In this document: one piece after another, positions 27,691 through 35,059 of the stretch | Layout: the number at the start of each line of letters is the position of its first letter | How positions within the stretch are numbered: the stretch's first letter is position 1 | Assembly: GCF_900142195.1 (NCBI RefSeq) | Contig: NZ_FRAB01000009.1 | Coordinates: forward strand, 94,075-158,074 | Origin: Paraburkholderia terricola | GTDB taxonomy: Bacteria; Pseudomonadota; Gammaproteobacteria; Burkholderiales; Burkholderiaceae | Direction of reading: 5' to 3' | Length of the DNA stretch: 64,000 bases | Made by a program: the position numbers and the translations under genes | Notes under the pieces: model-generated | Database searches by the model: none | The model's input: only the letters and a program-made list of their open reading frames with translations | Told to the model about the DNA's origin: nothing

Positions 27691-28185
27691 ATGTTCACTG
27701 CATTCGACTACGCTGTAATGGCGGTGATTGGTTTGTCGGCCTTGCGCGGCACGTGGCGCGGGTTTCTGTCCGAGATATTCGGGCTGATCGGCTGGATCGC
27801 GGCATTTTTCATTGCTTGCCGCTTCGTCGGTTATGTCGTGCCGTACATTCCGTCCACCTGGCCGGGCGGTGCGTTGACTCAATGGCTGCTGGCCTTCGCG
27901 CTGGTCGCGATCGGTGTGGTGCTGGTGGCGAGCGTGCTGAATGCGTTGCTGAGCCGTATCGTGCAGGCAACCGGCTTGAGCGGCGTGGACCGCTCGCTCG
28001 GTTTGATGTTCGGCCTCGCGCGCGGGGTCGTTCTGGTGGTGATTCTGGTCGCCCTTGCAGGCTTGACCGAACTGCCGCAACAGGAATTCTGGCGCAACGC
28101 CTTGCTTCGGCCCTATGCGGTCGAGGGCGTGCACGTAATGAAACCGCTGCTTCCGGAAACGCTTGCTGCCTACGTCCGTGTTTGA
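27691..28185 (+). CDS. cvpA: CvpA family membrane protein
   Basis: A 164-residue protein with four hydrophobic segments, beginning MFTAFDYAVMAVIGLSALRG. It shows the CvpA pattern of RGTWRGFLSEIFGLIGWI and a helix pair around LLAFALVAIGVVLVASVLN. CvpA was first linked to colicin V production and purF in E. coli, and its exact role is unsettled. It starts 7 nt after the SPOR gene and lies 146 nt before purF. Confidence 0.92.
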   Translation: MFTAFDYAVMAVIGLSALRGTWRGFLSEIFGLIGWIAAFFIACRFVGYVVPYIPSTWPGGALTQWLLAFALVAIGVVLVASVLNALLSRIVQATGLSGVDRSLGLMFGLARGVVLVVILVALAGLTELPQQEFWRNALLRPYAVEGVHVMKPLLPETLAAYVRV

Positions 28186-28331
28186 CGATCAGCCGAGCAG
28201 TCGAGGGAACGCAGCAGGACTCCGGCGCAAACCGGTTGCCCTAAGTACCGGCGCATAGCAACGCGCACCATTGCGTAACACCGTGGGCACCCGGCGGCCA
28301 TGACGAATTTCGTACCTTTGAAGGACATGCC

Positions 28332-29882
28332 ATGTGCGGCATCGTAGGCGTAGTTTCCCATTCTCCGGTCAATCAGCTGATCTATGACAGCCTGCTGCTT
28401 TTGCAGCACCGCGGTCAGGACGCCGCCGGCATCGCCACCGCGAACGGTAGCAATTTCCACATGCACAAGGCTAACGGCATGGTGCGCGACGTGTTCCGCA
28501 CGCGCAACATGCGCAGCCTGCCCGGCACGACCGGTATCGGCCAGGTCCGCTACCCGACCGCCGGTTCCGCGTCGAGCGAAGAAGAAGCCCAGCCGTTCTA
28601 CGTGAACGCGCCGTTCGGCATCATCCTCGCGCACAACGGCAACCTGACCAACTGGCAGCAACTGAAAGATGAGATGTTCCGCATCGATCGCCGCCACATC
28701 AACACCAATTCCGACACCGAAGTGATGCTCAACGTGCTCGCGCACGAATTGCAGCTCTCCAGTTCTGGCCTGCAACTCGATCCGGCCGCGCTGTTCAAGG
28801 CGGTCTCGGGCGTGCATCGCCGGGTGCGGGGTTCGTATGCGATCGTCTCGCTGATCGCCGGCTACGGCCTGCTCGGTTTCCGCGACCCGTTCGGCATCCG
28901 CCCGCTGTGCCTCGGCAAGCAGGAAACGCCGGAAGGCGTCGAGTGGATTCTGGCTTCGGAATCGGTGGCGATCGAAGGTATCGGCTTCGAGTTCGTCCGC
29001 GACATCGCGCCGGGCGAAGCGATCTTCATCGACCTCGACGGCAATCTGCACTCGCAGCAATGCGCGACGAACCCGAGCCTGAACCCGTGCATTTTCGAAC
29101 TCGTGTACCTCGCACGTCCCGATTCGGTGCTGGACGGCGTGCCGGTCTACAACGTGCGTCTGCGCATGGGCGACTATCTCGCCGAAAAGATCAAGCGCGA
29201 GCTGCCCGACGTCGCGATCGACGTCGTGATGCCGATTCCGGATTCGTCGCGTCCGGCCGCGATGCAGGTCGCGAAGAAGCTGGGCGTCGAATACCGCGAG
29301 GGCTTCTTCAAGAACCGCTACGTGGGCCGCACCTTCATCATGCCGGGCCAGGCGGTGCGCAAGAAGTCGGTGCGCCAGAAGCTGAACGCGATGGGCATCG
29401 AGTTCAAGGGCAAGAACGTGCTGATCGTCGACGACTCGATCGTGCGCGGCACCACCTCGCATGAAATCGTGCAGATGGCGCGCGATGCCGGCGCGAACAA
29501 GGTGATCTTCGCTTCGGCGGCGCCCCCGGTGAAGTTCCCGAACGTCTACGGTATCGACATGCCGACCCGTGGCGAACTCGTCGCCCATGGCCGCTCGGAC
29601 GACGAAGTCGCGCGCATGATCGGCGCCGATCATCTCGTCTATCAGGACGTCGATGCGCTCAAGCAGGCGGTGCGCGACATCAACCCGGCGTTGAAGGAAT
29701 TCGAAGCGTCCTGCTTCGACGGCAACTACGTGACCGGCGACGTCACCACCGAGTATCTCGATCGCATCGAAACCGCGCGTCTCGCACCGTCCTCGCAATC
29801 GGACCGCGACGCCGCGAGCGAAGCGATCGACGGCGGCGGCCCGGCACGTTCGCAACTGCATCTGCAACTGTCGGTGGGTTGA
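28332..29882 (+). CDS. purF: Amidophosphoribosyltransferase
   Basis: A 516-residue enzyme for the first committed step of purine synthesis, moving the glutamine amide to PRPP. The mature N-terminal nucleophile is Cys2 (MCGIVGVVSHSPVN). LLLLQHRGQDAAGIAT and LAHNGNLTNW belong to the glutaminase domain. VLIVDDSIVRGTTSHEIV is the PRPP-binding loop. The Cys-bearing N-terminus needs no propeptide removal beyond Met. Confidence 0.97.
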   Translation: MCGIVGVVSHSPVNQLIYDSLLLLQHRGQDAAGIATANGSNFHMHKANGMVRDVFRTRNMRSLPGTTGIGQVRYPTAGSASSEEEAQPFYVNAPFGIILAHNGNLTNWQQLKDEMFRIDRRHINTNSDTEVMLNVLAHELQLSSSGLQLDPAALFKAVSGVHRRVRGSYAIVSLIAGYGLLGFRDPFGIRPLCLGKQETPEGVEWILASESVAIEGIGFEFVRDIAPGEAIFIDLDGNLHSQQCATNPSLNPCIFELVYLARPDSVLDGVPVYNVRLRMGDYLAEKIKRELPDVAIDVVMPIPDSSRPAAMQVAKKLGVEYREGFFKNRYVGRTFIMPGQAVRKKSVRQKLNAMGIEFKGKNVLIVDDSIVRGTTSHEIVQMARDAGANKVIFASAAPPVKFPNVYGIDMPTRGELVAHGRSDDEVARMIGADHLVYQDVDALKQAVRDINPALKEFEASCFDGNYVTGDVTTEYLDRIETARLAPSSQSDRDAASEAIDGGGPARSQLHLQLSVG

Positions 29883-29889
29883 ACGGTTG

Positions 29890-29939
29890 CGCTCGCGGCA
29901 TGGCATGGCAGTGGCGCACTGCACGCCGCGCCGCGAGCG
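29890..29939 (+). repeat. Nested stem-loop immediately after purF
   Basis: CGCTCGCGGC (29890-29899) pairs perfectly with GCCGCGAGCG (29930-29939). Inside, GCAGTG (29908-29913) pairs with CACTGC (29917-29922) around GCG. It begins 7 nt after the purF stop and ends just before the metZ aptamer-like element. There is no T-run. It may protect the purF 3' end or act as a rho-type or processing signal. Confidence 0.55.
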
Positions 29940-29951
29940 TGTTAGCATGAC

Positions 29952-30012
29952 GGCTTGCGTCGATTTGATCTCAGCTTGCGGACGCGGGGCAACCCGAAAC
30001 AGCTAAAGCGAA
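29952..30012 (+). promoter_or_regulatory. SAM-II-like riboswitch aptamer upstream of metZ
   Basis: P1 is formed by GCGTC (29957-29961) and GACGC (29981-29985). The loop reads GATTTGATCTCAGCTTGC, matching the GATTT...GCTTGC conserved in the SAM-II (SAM-alpha) family as I remember it. The 3' segment GAAACAGCTAAAGC (29996-30009) matches the conserved pseudoknot strand ending GCTAAAG. Between them is an extra 3-bp hairpin with a GCAA tetraloop (GGGGCAACCC, 29986-29995) that I do not recall from standard SAM-II. The downstream gene makes homocysteine, the right pathway for SAM feedback. A terminator follows at 30064. Confidence 0.65.
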
Positions 30013-30063
30013 TGGTGGAAAAGCCGCAGTCATCCGCCTCCGCTCCAGCTTTCCCCGCACATG

Positions 30064-30099
30064 AAGCCCGCTTATGCCGACGCAAAAGCGGGCTTTTTT
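30064..30099 (+). terminator. Intrinsic terminator between the SAM-II-like element and metZ
   Basis: AAGCCCGCTT (30064-30073) pairs with AAGCGGGCTT (30086-30095), followed by TTTT. It lies in the metZ leader, 83 nt before the start codon, so it can only make sense as a conditional terminator for metZ or as the purF terminator with metZ starting later. The 5-nt GCGGG at 29984-29988 in the aptamer is complementary to CCCGC (30067-30071) in the terminator, a possible antiterminator pairing. Confidence 0.85.
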
Positions 30100-30181
30100 G
30101 TTGCTGCCGTTCGCGCACAGTTCATTCACCTGAGCCACGCGCGCCGAACGCAGCCACGGAACATTGGAAACCAGAACCAAC

Positions 30182-31372
30182 ATGGACGACTCCCTGAACT
30201 TCGACACGCTGGCAGTCCGCTCGGGCACTGTGCGCAGCGGCTTCAACGAACATTCGGAAGCGATTTTCCTGACCTCGAGCTTTATGTTCACGAGTGCCGC
30301 GGACGCCGCCGAACGCTTCAAGAATTCCGAAGAGAACTACACGTATTCGCGCTTCACGAACCCGACCGTCACGATGTTCCAGGACCGGCTGGCCGCGCTC
30401 GAAGGTGGCGAGGCGTGCATGGCCACGGCTTCGGGCATGGCCGCGATCATGTCGGTGGTGATGTCGACGTTGCAGGCGGGCGACCATCTGGTGAGCTCGC
30501 AGGCGCTATTTGGCTCGACGCTCGGCATGTTCTCGCAGATCTTCAGCAGGTTCGGCATCGCGACCACGTTCGTCGATCCGACCAATCTGGATGCGTGGAA
30601 AAATGCCGTGCGTCCCGAAACGAAGATGTTCTTCCTCGAAACGCCGTCGAACCCGTTGACCGAAGTCGCCGACATCGAAGCAATCAGCAAGATTGCGAAA
30701 GCGGCGAACGCGCTGTTCGTGGTCGACAACTGCTTCTGCAGCCCGGCCTTGCAGCAGCCGCTGAAGCTCGGCGCGGACGTCGTGATGCATTCGGCCACCA
30801 AGTTCCTCGACGGCCAGGGCCGCGTGCTCGGCGGCGCGCTGGTCGGCTCGAAGAAATTCATCATGGAAAAGGTGTTCCCGTTCGTGCGCAGCACCGGGCC
30901 GACGCTGTCCGCGTTCAACGCCTGGGTATTGTTGAAGGGCATGGAAACGCTGTCACTGCGTGTCGAAAAACAGTCGGCGAATGCGCTCGAAATCGCGCGC
31001 TGGCTCGAAACGCATCCCGCCGTGAACCGCGTGTTCCACCCTGGGCTCGAATCGCATCCGCAGCATGCGCTGGCGATGCGTCAGCAGAAGGCGGGCGGCG
31101 CGATTCTCTCGTTCGAACTGAAGGGCGACACGCCCGAGCAGATGCGCGCGAACGCCTGGCGCGTGATCGACAACACGAAGATCTGCTCGATCACCGGCAA
31201 TCTCGGCGACACGCGCACGACCATCACGCATCCGGCCACCACCACGCATGCTCGCGTGACGCCGGAAGCGCGCGCGGCCGCGGGCATCAGCGAAGGCTTG
31301 ATCCGTTTGGCAGTGGGTCTGGAAAACGCCGGTGACATTCGCGGCGATCTGGCGCGCGGCCTGGCAGGTTGA
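30182..31372 (+). CDS. metZ: O-succinylhomoserine sulfhydrylase
   Basis: A 396-residue PLP enzyme of the Cys/Met metabolism family that makes homocysteine from O-succinylhomoserine and sulfide. The ATG at 30182 (MDDSLNFDTLAVRSGT) is preferred over an in-frame TTG at 30164. It contains YSRFTNPTVTMFQDRLAALEGG, ATASGMAAIMSVVM, FFLETPSNPLTEVADI, VVDNCFCSPALQQPL, and VMHSATKFLDGQGRVLGG with the PLP Lys. Family members are hard to separate by motif, so the substrate (succinyl versus acetyl) is inferred from context and overall match. Confidence 0.92.
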   Translation: MDDSLNFDTLAVRSGTVRSGFNEHSEAIFLTSSFMFTSAADAAERFKNSEENYTYSRFTNPTVTMFQDRLAALEGGEACMATASGMAAIMSVVMSTLQAGDHLVSSQALFGSTLGMFSQIFSRFGIATTFVDPTNLDAWKNAVRPETKMFFLETPSNPLTEVADIEAISKIAKAANALFVVDNCFCSPALQQPLKLGADVVMHSATKFLDGQGRVLGGALVGSKKFIMEKVFPFVRSTGPTLSAFNAWVLLKGMETLSLRVEKQSANALEIARWLETHPAVNRVFHPGLESHPQHALAMRQQKAGGAILSFELKGDTPEQMRANAWRVIDNTKICSITGNLGDTRTTITHPATTTHARVTPEARAAAGISEGLIRLAVGLENAGDIRGDLARGLAG

Positions 31373-31430
31373 TCGAGCGGTTTGAACGCGGGGAGCGGGT
31401 CGCCTCAGCCGGCGGCTCGCGCAGTGAAAC

Positions 31431-32216
31431 TCAGTGGCGCAACGCGCGCCACTGACCGGGCGCCAGCCCGAAACGCCGCGTGAAGGCGTGCGTATAAGCG
31501 CTTTGATCGCCGAAGCCGATTTCCAATGCGATATCGGTCAACGAGAGGCGTGGATCGGAAAGCAGCGTGAGCGACGTGTCGAGCCGCAGGCGCTGCAAAT
31601 AGCGATGCGGCGTTTCGCCGAACGCTTCAATAAAAAGCTGATGAAAGCGCCGCATGCCGAAGCCGCAATGTGCGGCGAGATCGGCGATACGCAGCGGTTC
31701 CGATAGATGCGCGCGAAGCCAGCGGTCGATTCGCGCGAAGTCCAGACCGGCGCCAGGTGCAGGGACACCCGCGGCTGTCGTGCCCGCGTCGGCCACCAAT
31801 GCGGCACCGAGTCGCGCGGCCGCGTCCCAATGAAAGCGCCTGGTATGCAGGTGATCGTCGCCTGCCGCACCGCCGGTGGCGTGCGCCGCGATCCGATGCA
31901 CCAGTTGCGTGAGCGACGGGTCCACCGCAACGGCTCGCGCGCGGTCGAACAAACGCTCCGGCACGGCCAGCGAGGCGGCCGGCAAATCCAGCACCAACTG
32001 CCGGTTCTCGCCGACGCCCGCATAGTCGTGCCGCGCACCCGCCGGGATCAGCCAGGCGGAGCCGGCGTCGATCTGTTGCGCGACGCCGTCCACCGCCATC
32101 ACCATCGCGCCGTCGAGCCCGAGCACGACCTGATGAAAGTCGTGCACGTCCGACGCTTCGACCGCGCCGTAGCGGCGCAGCGAAACGCTGGGTGCGGTGA
32201 CGGCGGCGTGGCCCAT
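31431..32216 (-). CDS. AraC-family transcriptional regulator
   Basis: A 261-residue regulator. The N-terminal cupin-like part has DVHDFHQVVLGLDGAMVM and SAWLIPAGARHDYAG. The C-terminal double HTH has LRIADLAAHCGFGMRRFHQL and LSLTDIALEIGFGDQSAYTHAF, ending FGLAPGQWRALRH. It is convergent with metZ (58 nt apart) and lies 45 nt downstream of the FKBP gene on the same strand. Target unknown. Confidence 0.9.
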   Translation of the reverse strand: MGHAAVTAPSVSLRRYGAVEASDVHDFHQVVLGLDGAMVMAVDGVAQQIDAGSAWLIPAGARHDYAGVGENRQLVLDLPAASLAVPERLFDRARAVAVDPSLTQLVHRIAAHATGGAAGDDHLHTRRFHWDAAARLGAALVADAGTTAAGVPAPGAGLDFARIDRWLRAHLSEPLRIADLAAHCGFGMRRFHQLFIEAFGETPHRYLQRLRLDTSLTLLSDPRLSLTDIALEIGFGDQSAYTHAFTRRFGLAPGQWRALRH

Positions 32217-32261
32217 CGGCGTGACTCGTTGGCGATGCGCAATTACAAAACAGCGAAAAAC

Positions 32262-32603
32262 TTAAACGCCGAGCAATTCGACTTCGAACACGAGCGTCGC
32301 ATTCGGCGGAATCACACCGCCCGCGCCGCGCACGCCGTAGCCGAGTTGCGGCGGAATCGTCAGCTTGCGCGTGCCGCCGACCTTCATGCCTTGCACGCCT
32401 TCATCCCAGCCCTTGATGACCATGCCGCCGCCGAGCACGAAAGCGAACGGGTCGTTGCGGTCCTTGCTCGAATCGAACTTCTGACCGTCGGTCAGCCAGC
32501 CGGTGTAGTGCACGCTGACGGTCTTGCCGGCCACGGCTTCGGCGCCGGTGCCTTCGACGATGTCTTCGTACTTCAGGCCGGATTCGGTTGTTACTGTCGA
32601 CAT
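32262..32603 (-). CDS. FKBP-type peptidyl-prolyl cis-trans isomerase
   Basis: A 113-residue single-domain FKBP without a signal peptide, so cytoplasmic. It has [53 protein letters not shown], and [15 protein letters not shown]. These include the core FK506-pocket residues (Tyr, Asp, Phe, Val-Ile, Trp, Tyr). It catalyses proline isomerisation in protein folding. It is divergent from the histidine-kinase-like gene. Confidence 0.95.
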   Translation of the reverse strand: MSTVTTESGLKYEDIVEGTGAEAVAGKTVSVHYTGWLTDGQKFDSSKDRNDPFAFVLGGGMVIKGWDEGVQGMKVGGTRKLTIPPQLGYGVRGAGGVIPPNATLVFEVELLGV

Positions 32604-32739
32604 AGTCGCTCCTCAGGTCAAAAACGTAAAAACCGACATTGTAGGCGCGTTGGCGCCGCATGCCGAGGATTGCCGCGTGGCATGCCGATTGCGACCAGAC
32701 TGGCCATCCGGCCAGGCTGGCTGCGCCAGGCCGCATGCC

Positions 32740-32745
32740 TATAAT
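32740..32745 (+). promoter_or_regulatory. Consensus -10 (TATAAT) ahead of the kinase-like gene
   Basis: A perfect TATAAT; the -35 is not clear. Expected initiation near 32752 lies downstream of the ATG codons at 32735 and 32744, which therefore cannot be used from this promoter. This supports the GTG at 32789 as the true start. Confidence 0.55.
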
Positions 32746-32788
32746 GGGGCTTCTTCAAACCATTCATGCAACGCCTGAGGGCTCGATC

Positions 32789-33595
32789 GTGACCACGTCT
32801 TACGCCGGCTCCGCCGGCGAACAGCCGGCTCCTTCCGGCTTCGCCGTCTCCGAACGCACTGCCCGCCTTCGTGCGGAAACCGCGCTGTTCATGCGCGATC
32901 ATGTGCTCTCGCTGGTTTCGCACGACTTGCGCGGTCCGTTGAACGCCATTCATAGCTGGGCCTACGTGCTCGAGCGCAAGCTCGACGCGAACGACGCCAA
33001 TGCGCAACGCGCCGTCACCGGCATTCGTAACGGCGTGGACCAGCAGGTGAAGCTGCTCGAGACGATCGTCGACGCCACGCGCGCCGAGACGAAATCGCTG
33101 GCGCTCGCATACGCGCCATTTCCGCTGCATCCGCTGATCGACGAAACCGTGGAAGAGGTCCGCTCGGGATTGGCTCGCGCGCGCGGCGTGGAGGTCAAGG
33201 TCGATTCGCAACTCGCCACCGAGCAGCTCAACGGCGACCGCGAGCGACTCGCCGGCGCCTTGTGGGTGATGCTGACCTTCGCGGTCGAAGCAAGCGCGCA
33301 GGGCGCCACGGCCGCATTGGCCACACGCGCGGACGCGACGAATTGGCACGCCACCGTCACGTACGACACGAACGCTACCGCGCTGAACGATCCGTCGTTG
33401 CCTCATGTGCTCGAAGCCTTTGCGCGCAAGCAGGCGCGCGAGCCGCGCGAAGCCAAGCGGATCGCGTGGGTGCTGGCGCTCTGCAAACGCGTGGCGGAAG
33501 CGCACGGCGGCAGCTTCGAGCAAAGCGACGCAACCGAGAGCGCAGCGGCCACGCTCGCGCTGAAGGTGCCGCTAAGCGCGGCCGCAGCGAGGTGA
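32789..33595 (+). CDS. Soluble histidine-kinase-like protein with degenerate ATP-binding domain
   Basis: A 268-residue protein from GTG 32789 with GAGGG upstream. It has no signal peptide or membrane helix. The dimerisation domain has an intact H-box, LVSHDLRGPLNAIHSW, with the phospho-acceptor His at residue 45. The catalytic ATPase region is degraded: the N-box equivalent (about 157-168, ALWVMLTFAVEA) lacks the Asn, the G1 area (about 193-200) has no DxGxG, and the G2 area reads RIAWVLALCKRVAEAHGG instead of a GxGxGL form. It probably cannot bind ATP normally and might act as a histidine phosphotransferase. No response regulator is adjacent. Confidence 0.8.
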   Translation: MTTSYAGSAGEQPAPSGFAVSERTARLRAETALFMRDHVLSLVSHDLRGPLNAIHSWAYVLERKLDANDANAQRAVTGIRNGVDQQVKLLETIVDATRAETKSLALAYAPFPLHPLIDETVEEVRSGLARARGVEVKVDSQLATEQLNGDRERLAGALWVMLTFAVEASAQGATAALATRADATNWHATVTYDTNATALNDPSLPHVLEAFARKQAREPREAKRIAWVLALCKRVAEAHGGSFEQSDATESAAATLALKVPLSAAAAR

Positions 33596-33656
33596 GCGAC
33601 CGCCGACTGCGGCGCTTTCCCACGCGCCATTGAGGTTTCAACGAGCTTTCACCCTC

Positions 33657-33662
33657 TATACT
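33657..33662 (+). promoter_or_regulatory. Putative -10 (TATACT) for the CorC/HlyC gene
   Basis: TATACT in the gap ahead of 33692, with a weak TTTCAA about 15 bp upstream. Predicted initiation near 33669 leaves a short leader containing GGAG at 33679-33682, nine bases before the TTG start. Confidence 0.5.
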
Positions 33663-33691
33663 GACAACTTTTGTTGCCGGAGCCCCCAGCT

Positions 33692-35035
33692 TTGATCCAG
33701 GTCGTCGCCCTTATCGGTGCGTTGTTGCTCGTTGCCCTCAATGGTTTTTTTGTCGCCGCGGAATTCGGCCTGGTCAAGTTGCGGCAGACGCGGGTGCAAA
33801 GCCTCGCCAACCGGCACGGCCTGCGCGGACGGCTGCTGGCAAAAGTTCACGGGCGTCTCGACGCGTATCTGTCCGCCTGCCAGCTCGGCATTACGCTCGC
33901 TTCGCTCGGGCTCGGCTGGATCGGCGAGCCGGCGTTCGCCGAACTGCTCATGCCGGTCTTCAGCCTGATCGGCGTGGAGTCGGAAAAGCTGATCCACGGC
34001 ATCTCGCTGTTCTTCGCGTTCTCGTGCATTTCCTTTCTGCATATCGTGGTGGGCGAACTCGCGCCCAAGTCGCTGGCGATTCGCGAGGCGGAGAAGGTTT
34101 CGCTGTGGACCGCCATGCCGCTGTACGGTTTCTACTGGGCGATGTACCCGGCGATCTGGGTGCTCAATAGCAGCGCCAACGCGGTGCTGAAATTCGCGGG
34201 ACTCGCCGAGGACCACGGTCACGACTCGCACTATTCAACCGACGAACTCAAGCTGATTTTGCGCGGCCGCCGCACCAACGTCGCGAGCGAGCTGGGTTCG
34301 CCGGAGGGCGCATACAGTCAGGACGAGTGGAACACCATCGCGCATTCGCTCGATTTCTCGCGCATGACTGTGTCCGACCTGATGCGTCCGGCCTATGAAA
34401 TGATCGGCTTGCGGCTCGATCTGCCCACGCGCGAAAACATGCACGTCGTGGCGCAGCATCGCTTCAGCCGCTATCCCCTGTTCGAAGACGCATCCGGCGA
34501 GCGCGTGGCCGGCATGATCCATCTGAAAGACCTGCTGCTGGCGCGGCACGCGGGCAGCACGCTCGACGACCTCTCCAAGTACGCCCGCCCCGTGCAGTAT
34601 GTGAAGCCGGAGATGCCGGCGCTCGAACTGTTTCGCCGCTTCCGCAAGGGTGCGCCGCATTTCGCGCTGGTCGGTCACAAGAACTCCAAGCCGATCGGCT
34701 TTCTCACGCTCGACAACCTGCTCGGCGCGCTGGTCGGCCAGATTCACGACGAATTCCGTCAGGGCGACGCCGACTGGTCGCGCATGGACGACGGCACGTT
34801 GATGGGCAAGGGCAGCTTGCCGGTGGTGTCGCTGGAGCGCGCGCTGGGCATCGATATCGACGAGGGCAAGGCCGAATCGGTCGGCGGCCTCGTGATTCAG
34901 GCGCTGAACGATCTGCCGTCTGAAGGTCAGAGAGTGGAGTTCGACCGCTTCGACGTGGTGGTCAAGAAAATGAAGGGACCGCGCATCGTGCTCGTGCGCG
35001 TGTACCCGAAAATCTTCGACGACGAAGGCGGCTGA
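33692..35035 (+). CDS. Hemolysin C / CorC family membrane protein (DUF21-CBS)
   Basis: About 447 residues, starting at TTG 33692 behind GGAG; another TTG at 33671 is nearly at the predicted transcription start. Order: the DUF21 membrane domain with about four helices (ALIGALLLVALNGFFVAAEF at the start, YGFYWAMYPAIWVLN later), a tandem CBS pair (about residues 220-345, from MTVSDLMRPAYEMIGL), and a C-terminal CorC_HlyC transporter-associated domain ending near FDVVVKKMKGPRIVLVRVY. Members are associated with Mg2+/Co2+ homeostasis. True hemolysin activity is not implied. Confidence 0.9.
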   Translation: MIQVVALIGALLLVALNGFFVAAEFGLVKLRQTRVQSLANRHGLRGRLLAKVHGRLDAYLSACQLGITLASLGLGWIGEPAFAELLMPVFSLIGVESEKLIHGISLFFAFSCISFLHIVVGELAPKSLAIREAEKVSLWTAMPLYGFYWAMYPAIWVLNSSANAVLKFAGLAEDHGHDSHYSTDELKLILRGRRTNVASELGSPEGAYSQDEWNTIAHSLDFSRMTVSDLMRPAYEMIGLRLDLPTRENMHVVAQHRFSRYPLFEDASGERVAGMIHLKDLLLARHAGSTLDDLSKYARPVQYVKPEMPALELFRRFRKGAPHFALVGHKNSKPIGFLTLDNLLGALVGQIHDEFRQGDADWSRMDDGTLMGKGSLPVVSLERALGIDIDEGKAESVGGLVIQALNDLPSEGQRVEFDRFDVVVKKMKGPRIVLVRVYPKIFDDEGG

Positions 35036-35059
35036 GTCATGAGGCGGTGAACCGCCGCC

